A DNA stretch of 64,000 nucleotides from positions 3,525,001 to 3,589,000 of the forward strand of contig NZ_BLPF01000001.1 in the NCBI RefSeq assembly GCF_011764425.1. Direction: 5' to 3'. The stretch comes from Phytohabitans houttuyneae (lineage in GTDB: Bacteria > Actinomycetota > Actinomycetes > Mycobacteriales > Micromonosporaceae). Below, piece by piece: positions 57,932-64,000 of the stretch. A program made the position numbers and the translations under genes. Position 1 is the first letter of the stretch, and the number at the start of each line of letters is the position of its first letter. The notes beneath the pieces were generated by a model. It had not been told where the DNA came from, searched no databases, and saw nothing but the letters and a program-made list of their open reading frames with translations.

Positions 57932-58858
57932 TCAGCCCTTGCCGGGGGTGATCCCCCAGGTGCCGGACCAGGTCTGCCCGGGCTCCAGCACGATCAGGCC
58001 GCGCCCGGAGCGGAACGCGTCGGGCGGGCAGGTCATCGGCTCGATCGCCACCGCCCGGCGGAACCGGTCGCCGGTGAGCGTGTCGCTGCTGAACACCTGC
58101 CACCAGCCGAACGTGTCGTCGCCCCAGATCGCCACCCGGTCACCGTCGGCTGTGGACAGCTCCACTGTGGAACCGCCGTCGCCGGCCCGCTCGATGTCGG
58201 CGAACGCGGTGTCCAGCACGGTGGCGCCGATACGGCGGGGCTCGGTGAAGTCGAACTCGGTGCCGGCCACCTTCTGCGCGCCGATCGGCAGCAGCCGGCC
58301 GTCGACAAGCAGGCGGCTGCGGGCCGGCACGCGCAGCAGCATGTCGTCGGCGCGGACGCCGGGCAGCCGCAGGTACGGGTGGACGGAGAAGCCGAACGGG
58401 CACGGCTCGCGGCCGGCGTTGGTGACCGAGTGGGTGACCCGCAGCCCGTCGGCGCCGACCTGCCACTCGGCCCGCAGGCGCAGCGGCCACGGGTACCCCA
58501 TCTGGGCCGGCATGGCGCACTCGATCGTCACCGCGTCGGGCGCCTGCTCCGCCAGCGTCCACGGCTGCCAGGTGACCAGGCCGTGGATCGCGTTGTTGCG
58601 GATCGGCTCGGTGAGCGAGAGCTGGAGCTGGCGGTCGCCGAAGGTGTACTTGCCGTCGCGGATGCGGTTGGGCCAGGGCGCCAGGATCTGGCCGGCGCAG
58701 CCCGGGGGCAGCTCGTCGTCCCCGTACCCATCCACGTAGTCGACCCCGCGCCACCGGTAGTGCCGCAGCCCTCCGCCGACCTCGACCACGACCGCCTCGT
58801 GGCCTTCGGCCGCGATCGTCCACTGTGCCCCGGAGAGCGGGGTCGTACCGTTATCCAT
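57932..58858 (-). CDS. aldose 1-epimerase family protein
   Basis: A 308-residue beta-sandwich protein with Met at 58858. VVVEVGGGLRHYRWRGVDYV, CAGQILAPWPNRIRDGKYTF, RNNAIHGLVTWQPWTLAEQA (the HG region with one catalytic His), GFSVHPYLRLPGVRADDMLL (the second catalytic His), and RAVAIEPMTCPPDAFRSGRG containing the catalytic Glu are all present. It converts between alpha and beta anomers of a sugar. It overlaps the MFS gene upstream by 8 bp. Confidence 0.93.
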   Translation of the reverse strand: MDNGTTPLSGAQWTIAAEGHEAVVVEVGGGLRHYRWRGVDYVDGYGDDELPPGCAGQILAPWPNRIRDGKYTFGDRQLQLSLTEPIRNNAIHGLVTWQPWTLAEQAPDAVTIECAMPAQMGYPWPLRLRAEWQVGADGLRVTHSVTNAGREPCPFGFSVHPYLRLPGVRADDMLLRVPARSRLLVDGRLLPIGAQKVAGTEFDFTEPRRIGATVLDTAFADIERAGDGGSTVELSTADGDRVAIWGDDTFGWWQVFSSDTLTGDRFRRAVAIEPMTCPPDAFRSGRGLIVLEPGQTWSGTWGITPGKG

Positions 58859-60128
58859 CGGCTGACGATATCTGGTAGCGAAGCAGCGCGGGGAAGGCAA
58901 GCACCAGCACCAACGCGAGCGCGGCGGCCGCGAAGCCGCCGCCCGCCCAGGCGAGCGTGACGCCCCACGGGCCGGCCATGGCACCGGCCCGCAAATCGCC
59001 CAGACGGGGTCCACCGGCCACGACCGTGATGAACACGCCCTGCAGGCGCCCCTGGAAGCGGTCGGGTGCGTAGGTCTGCAGGATGGACTGGCGGTACACC
59101 GCGCTGACCAGGTCCGCGGCGCCGGCCAGGGCGAGCAGCAGCACGACGAGCCACAGCTGGTGGGCCAGGCCGGACACGCCGATCGCCACGCCCCAGGCGA
59201 CCACCGCGGCGGTGAGCGCGACGCCCTGGCGGCGTACCCGGCCGATCCAGCCCGAGGTCAGGCCGCCGATCACCGAGCCGATCGCGATCGCGCTGAAGAG
59301 CCAGCCCACCGCGGAGCCGCCGCCGAACCGCTCCTGCGCCACCTGCGGGAACAGCGCCCGCGGCATGGCCAGCACCATCGCGATCAGGTCGATGGCGAAC
59401 GAGAGCAGCAGTACCGGCGTGGTCGCCAGGTAGCGGATGCCGTCGACGACGCTGCGCAGCCCGATCGTGGCCCGCTCGGCGCCGGGCGGGATGGGCGGCA
59501 GGCGGAGCGTGGCCCAGAAGGCGACCGCGAAGAAGAGGGCGTCCACGCCGTACGCGATGGGCAGCCCGCTCTCGGTGCCGAAGGTCCCGAAGATCAGGCC
59601 GGCGACAAGCGGACCGACCACCGCGCTGCCGCTGGTCGTGGTGAAGCTGAGCGTGTTGGCGGCCGGCAGCAGCTCGGGCCCGACCAGGCGCGGAATGATC
59701 GACTGCCGGGTCGGCGAGCTGATCGCGAACGCGATGGTCTGTACCGCCACGAGCCCGAGCAGCAGCGTCGGGCTGCCCACCCGCAGCACCGCCTGAAGCA
59801 GCAGGCCGGCGGTCGAGGCCCACATGAGCGTGGAGCTGGCCAGCAGCAGCCGGCGGCGGTCCACGGCGTCCGCGACCGCGCCACCCCACAAACCAAAGAT
59901 CATCAGCGGTACGAGGCCGGCGATGCCCAGCAGGCCGACCCACAGCGAGTTGTCGGTGATCGCGAACATCTCGACCGGTACCGCGACCGCGGTGAGCTGG
60001 TAGCCGAAGAAGGAGACCGCGTTGCCGACCCACATGCGGCGGTACGCGGGAACACTCAGCGGGCGGACGTCGATCGCCCAACTCCGGGTGAGGCTCCGCG
60101 TCAAGGGGCCAGCCGCTCGATGATCCAC
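58851..60128 (-). CDS. MFS transporter (enterobactin-exporter-like family)
   Basis: A 425-residue transporter with twelve predicted membrane helices. YRRMWVGNAVSFFGYQLTAV starts the first; WGGAVADAVDRRRLLLASST is the loop 2-3 motif A; ISSPTRQSIIPRLVGPELLP and SAVVGPLVAGLIFGTFGTES are family features; the second half has GGLTSGWIGRVRRQG. It resembles EntS/MFS_3 exporters. It overlaps pdxH upstream by 28 bp, so it is probably expressed with it. Cargo unknown. Confidence 0.92.
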   Translation of the reverse strand: MDHRAAGPLTRSLTRSWAIDVRPLSVPAYRRMWVGNAVSFFGYQLTAVAVPVEMFAITDNSLWVGLLGIAGLVPLMIFGLWGGAVADAVDRRRLLLASSTLMWASTAGLLLQAVLRVGSPTLLLGLVAVQTIAFAISSPTRQSIIPRLVGPELLPAANTLSFTTTSGSAVVGPLVAGLIFGTFGTESGLPIAYGVDALFFAVAFWATLRLPPIPPGAERATIGLRSVVDGIRYLATTPVLLLSFAIDLIAMVLAMPRALFPQVAQERFGGGSAVGWLFSAIAIGSVIGGLTSGWIGRVRRQGVALTAAVVAWGVAIGVSGLAHQLWLVVLLLALAGAADLVSAVYRQSILQTYAPDRFQGRLQGVFITVVAGGPRLGDLRAGAMAGPWGVTLAWAGGGFAAAALALVLVLAFPALLRYQISSADG

Positions 60129-60754
60129 ACTCCCTCGTCGGTGCGGCGGTAGCGCAATCGATCATGCAGCCGACCGGTACGGCCCTGCCAGAACTCGACG
60201 GTGTGGGGCGCGACACGCAGTCCACCCCAGTGCTCGGGCGCGGGTACCTGCTCCGGAAACCTCCTCTCCGTCTCCTCGTAGACCCGGTCGAGGGTGGCCC
60301 GGTCCGCGACGACCTGGGACTGCGGGCTGGCCCAGGCGCCGAGCTGTGACTCGCGCGGGCGGGTGGCCCAGTACGCCTCGGTCTCCGCGCGGCTCACCCG
60401 GGAGACCGAGCCGGCGACCACGATCTGGCGGCGCATCGCAAACCAGGGCAGGACCAGGCTGGCGTACGGGTTGGCCGCCAGCTCCACGCCTTTGCGCGAC
60501 TCGTAGTTGGTGTAGAAGACAAGCCCGCGCTCGTCGTACCCCTTCAGCAGCACCGTGCGGGCGCTGGGGCGGCCGTGCGGGTCGGCGGTGGCCACGATCA
60601 TCGCGTTCGGCTCGGGCAGGCCGGCGTCCACCGCGTCGGCGAACCAGCGGTCGAACTGGACCCACCAGTCGCCGGCCAGGCCATCGGGAGAAAGCGCGTT
60701 GGCGGTGCCGTAGTCGCGGCGCATGCGAGCCGGTTCAGGTGTGTCGCCGATCAC
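60101..60754 (-). CDS. pdxH: pyridoxamine 5'-phosphate oxidase
   Basis: A 217-residue FMN enzyme that oxidises pyridoxamine or pyridoxine phosphate to pyridoxal phosphate. MRRDYGTANALSPDGLAGDW begins the core; FDRWFADAVDAGLPEPNAMI, GRPSARTVLLKGYDERGLVF and YTNYESRKGVELAANPYASL are the FMN- and substrate-binding segments; ETEAYWATRPRESQLGAWAS and the C-terminal EFWQGRTGRLHDRLRYRRTD (R.HDR) are the family's hallmarks. The GTG at 60754 is favoured over an ATG ten codons later. It is divergent from the citrate synthase gene. Confidence 0.96.
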   Translation of the reverse strand: MIGDTPEPARMRRDYGTANALSPDGLAGDWWVQFDRWFADAVDAGLPEPNAMIVATADPHGRPSARTVLLKGYDERGLVFYTNYESRKGVELAANPYASLVLPWFAMRRQIVVAGSVSRVSRAETEAYWATRPRESQLGAWASPQSQVVADRATLDRVYEETERRFPEQVPAPEHWGGLRVAPHTVEFWQGRTGRLHDRLRYRRTDEGVWIIERLAP

Positions 60755-60940
60755 GGCCCCATCCTCTCGACGCGAGGGGTAACCCCCGTTAACTCGGCGG
60801 AAAAGGGATGATGTCGCATGTACCACAAGACCGAGCGCTCGCAAAGTTAGTTACTCACCAGGCAAGATGGCACGCAACCTGCCGTGGTCACCACGTGGCT
60901 TGGCGCTGTCAGTGCGGACAACAGGATCCAGGAGAGCGAA

Positions 60941-62047
60941 ATGTCCGACTTCAAGCCGGGACTGGAAGGCGTGATCGCCTTCGAGACCGAGATCGCCGAG
61001 CCCGACAAAGAGGGCGGCGCGCTTCGATACCGCGGCGTTGACATCGAAGACCTGATCGGCCAGGTCTCGTTCGGCAACGTCTGGGCCCTGCTCGTCGACG
61101 GTCGCTTCGGCCCGGGGCTGCCGCCCGCCGAGCCGTTCCCGGTGCCGGTGCACTCCGGCGACATACGGGTCGACGTGCAGTCCGCGGTGGCGATGCTCGC
61201 GCCGTACTGGGGCCTGTCGCAGCTGCTGGACATCACCGACGTGCAGGCCCGCGAAGACCTCGCGCGCGTGTCGGTAACGGCGCTCTCGTTCGTCGCGCAG
61301 TCGGCCCGCGGGCTCGGCCTGCCGGCCGTGCCGCAGAAGGAGATCGACAAGGCATCCACGATCGTCGAGCGGTTCATGAAGCGGTGGCGGGGCGAGCCCG
61401 ACCCCCGGCACGTCAAGGCCGTCGACGCGTACTTCATCTCGGCCGCCGAGCACGGCATGAACGCCTCCACCTTCACCGCGCGGGTCGTCGCCTCGACCGG
61501 CGCCGACGCGGCAGCCTGCGTCTCCTCCGCCATCGGCGCGCTCTCCGGCCCGCTGCACGGCGGTGCGCCCTCCCGCGTGCTGCACATGATCGAGGCGGTC
61601 GAGCGCAGCGGCGACGCCGAGGGGTACGTCAAGGGCGTGCTCGACCGCGGCGAGCGGCTGATGGGCTTCGGCCACCGCGTCTACCGGGCCGAGGACCCGC
61701 GCGCCCGCGTGCTGCGCCGCACCGCCAAGGAGCTCGGCGCGCCCCGCTACGAGATCGCCGAGGCGCTGGAGAAGGCCGCGCTGGAGGAGCTGCACAACCG
61801 CAAGCCCGACCGGGTGCTGGCCACCAACGTCGAGTTCTGGTCCGCGGTGGTGCTCGACTTCGCCGAGGTGCCCTCGCACATGTTCACCTCGATGTTCACC
61901 TGCGCGCGGATGGGCGGCTGGAGCGCGCACATCCTGGAGCAGAAGGGGCTCAACCGGCTCGTGCGCCCCTCCGCCACGTACGTCGGCCCGGCACCCCGCA
62001 AGCCCACCGACGTGGAGGGCTGGGACACCGTCCCGCACGGCCTCTGA
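60941..62047 (+). CDS. citA: citrate synthase 2
   Basis: A 368-residue citrate synthase from ATG 60941 with AGGAGA 5 bases ahead. LEGVIAFETEIAEPDKEGGA and LRYRGVDIEDLIGQVSFGNV open the enzyme. AEHGMNASTFTARVVASTGA (catalytic His), LSGPLHGGAPSRVLHM, ERLMGFGHRVYRAEDPRARV (second His and Arg) and ATNVEFWSAVVLDF, MFTSMFTCARMGGWSAHILE contain the active site. It condenses oxaloacetate and acetyl-CoA. The position before serC in this order is typical of Micromonosporaceae. The symbol follows common actinobacterial practice and is not certain. Confidence 0.95.
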   Translation: MSDFKPGLEGVIAFETEIAEPDKEGGALRYRGVDIEDLIGQVSFGNVWALLVDGRFGPGLPPAEPFPVPVHSGDIRVDVQSAVAMLAPYWGLSQLLDITDVQAREDLARVSVTALSFVAQSARGLGLPAVPQKEIDKASTIVERFMKRWRGEPDPRHVKAVDAYFISAAEHGMNASTFTARVVASTGADAAACVSSAIGALSGPLHGGAPSRVLHMIEAVERSGDAEGYVKGVLDRGERLMGFGHRVYRAEDPRARVLRRTAKELGAPRYEIAEALEKAALEELHNRKPDRVLATNVEFWSAVVLDFAEVPSHMFTSMFTCARMGGWSAHILEQKGLNRLVRPSATYVGPAPRKPTDVEGWDTVPHGL

Positions 62048-63262
<1,215 letters not shown>

Positions 63263-63343
63263 AACCCTGGTGGGTGGCGGCCACGCGACATGCCGTGTGG
63301 CCTCCCCCGCGGGGTGAAGATTGCGCGTACCGTGTGGCGAGGA

Positions 63344-63371
63344 CATCCCTGGGTGTGGCTGGCCAGGGATG
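63344..63371 (+). terminator. hairpin in the serC-sepH gap
   Basis: CATCCCTGG pairs perfectly with CCAGGGATG around a 10-base loop. It lies 82 bases after the serC stop and 35 bases before the sepH start, so it may be the serC terminator or a hairpin in the sepH leader. A weaker GGCCAC/GTGGCC pair lies nearer to serC, at about 63280-63302. Confidence 0.45.
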
Positions 63372-63405
63372 GCGGAGGCCAGCGAAGCGGGACGGAGGCA
63401 ACGCG

Positions 63406-64000
63406 ATGCGGCCAGTACGCTTCGTCGCCCTCTCCGAGGACGGCCAGGCCTTGGTGCTCGCCGACGAGGTGGGCCGGCTCCTCGCGCTCCCTCTCGACGA
63501 GCGGATCTCCACCGCGCTGCACGCCGAGCCCGGCGTGGGCTCGGTGACTCTGTCCGTGGCCGGCACCGGCAGCGAGCCGGCACCGTCGCTGTCCCCGCGT
63601 GACATCCAGGCGCGCATCCGCGCCGGCGAGTCCGCCGACGACGTCGCCCGCATCGCGGGCGTGCCGGTCGATCGGGTCCTGCGCTACGCCGGGCCGGTCC
63701 TGCAGGAGCGGGCGATGCTCGCTCAGCACGCTCGCCGCACGCGCCTGAAGACGTCAGAAAAGGGTGCGCCGCTCTCCGAGGTGGTCGACGGCCGCCTCGC
63801 CCAGCACGGCATCGACTCCGAAAAAATTTCCTGGGACGCCTACCGGCGCGAAGACGGCACCTGGCGGATCGTGGCCACCTGGCCCTCCGGCAAGGCCACC
63901 GCGCAGGCGATCTGGGAGCTCGACAAGACGCGCCAGGTGGTTTCTCCACACGACGACATGGCGCAGTACCTGTGCGCCGAGCGGCCGACGCAGATCCTCG
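63406..64000 (+). CDS. sepH: SepH (DUF3071) septum-site regulator, 5' part, runs off the window
   Basis: The first 198 residues of SepH are in the window, ATG 63406 behind GGAGG. RPVRFVALSEDGQALVLADE and VGRLLALPLDERISTALHAE are the opening strands; LSPRDIQARIRAGESADDVA and RIAGVPVDRVLRYAGPVLQE hold the winged/helical DUF3071 signature, and WDAYRREDGTWRIVATWPSG follows. SepH binds FtsZ and promotes Z-ring assembly in actinobacteria, which suits this position. The C-terminal part lies beyond 64000. Confidence 0.92.
   Translation, partial: MRPVRFVALSEDGQALVLADEVGRLLALPLDERISTALHAEPGVGSVTLSVAGTGSEPAPSLSPRDIQARIRAGESADDVARIAGVPVDRVLRYAGPVLQERAMLAQHARRTRLKTSEKGAPLSEVVDGRLAQHGIDSEKISWDAYRREDGTWRIVATWPSGKATAQAIWELDKTRQVVSPHDDMAQYLCAERPTQIL

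Noticed and set aside
55680-58103. An 807-codon minus-strand frame covering the acyl-CoA dehydrogenase and upstream genes
   Set aside because: Only the last 388 codons match the dehydrogenase; the rest is out of frame with the small ParB-like gene and the nitroreductase.

Overview
The window is high-GC actinobacterial DNA, most likely from a Micromonosporaceae member (Actinoplanes, Phytohabitans or Micromonospora-like). The reasons are the GC-rich third codon positions, the frequent GTG starts and GTGA/ATGA gene overlaps, and the gene block pdxH - citrate synthase 2 - serC - sepH at the right end. The genus is inferred; nothing here proves it.

Layout. 1-7,781 is ordinary chromosome: a cut-off SDR oxidoreductase divergent from an XRE/MmyB-type regulator, an inositol-monophosphatase-like gene, a tightly overlapping signalling module (REC-PP2C phosphatase, CHASE3-type histidine kinase, stand-alone receiver) and a large membrane M28 peptidase. 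7,782-8,821 is a non-coding block of three ~287-bp tandem repeats with nested inverted repeats, plus one copy of a dispersed repeat. 8,822-11,049 is a secreted GH9 endoglucanase gene with a frameshift and a perfect CebR operator in front of it. 11,588-12,900 holds an IS982-like transposase relic, a tyrosine integrase relic and a hairpin element. 12,899-16,455 holds an Smr protein, an ArsR-like regulator, a DedA protein and a NarL-type two-component system. 16,542-17,798 holds two IS5-type relics bracketed by inverted copies of the dispersed repeat. 17,815-22,187 holds GlxA/isochorismatase, LysR/amidotransferase-like and macro-domain/UPF0158 genes and a 16-17-bp minisatellite.

22,202-34,035 is the accessory core. 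It starts at a 3' fragment of tRNA-Arg(CCT), the classical scar of an integrative element. It continues through an XRE-membrane protein, a polytopic membrane protein, an RHS relic, and a 2OG-Fe(II) oxygenase gene with a downstream partner of unknown function. After that come the fused remains of two defence systems (Wadjet type III JetC/JetD and a TOTE-type primase), a serine hydrolase and an IS256 relic.

34,036-64,000 is again mostly ordinary chromosome: an S8 protease divergent from a GHL10-type glycoside hydrolase, a c-di-AMP (ydaO-type) riboswitch before a secreted coiled-coil cell-wall protein, a multicopper oxidase - beta-phosphoglucomutase - GH65 phosphorylase cluster, acyl-CoA-dehydrogenase-like genes, a sugar-type ABC ATPase, a CDP-alcohol phosphotransferase, glycosyltransferase, DUF4230, nitroreductase, aldose epimerase and MFS genes, and the pdxH-citA-serC-sepH block.

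A dispersed repeat of about 60 or 115 bp, containing GGTCCGGACC, occurs seven times, always between genes. The strongest candidates for something undescribed are this repeat family, the 287-bp tandem array, and the oxygenase plus partner gene beside the decayed defence genes. Several genes (GH9, a Yip1-like protein, RHS, JetC, JetD, all transposases) are frameshifted. Some could be sequencing errors, but the cluster between 22 and 34 kb is clearly decayed.
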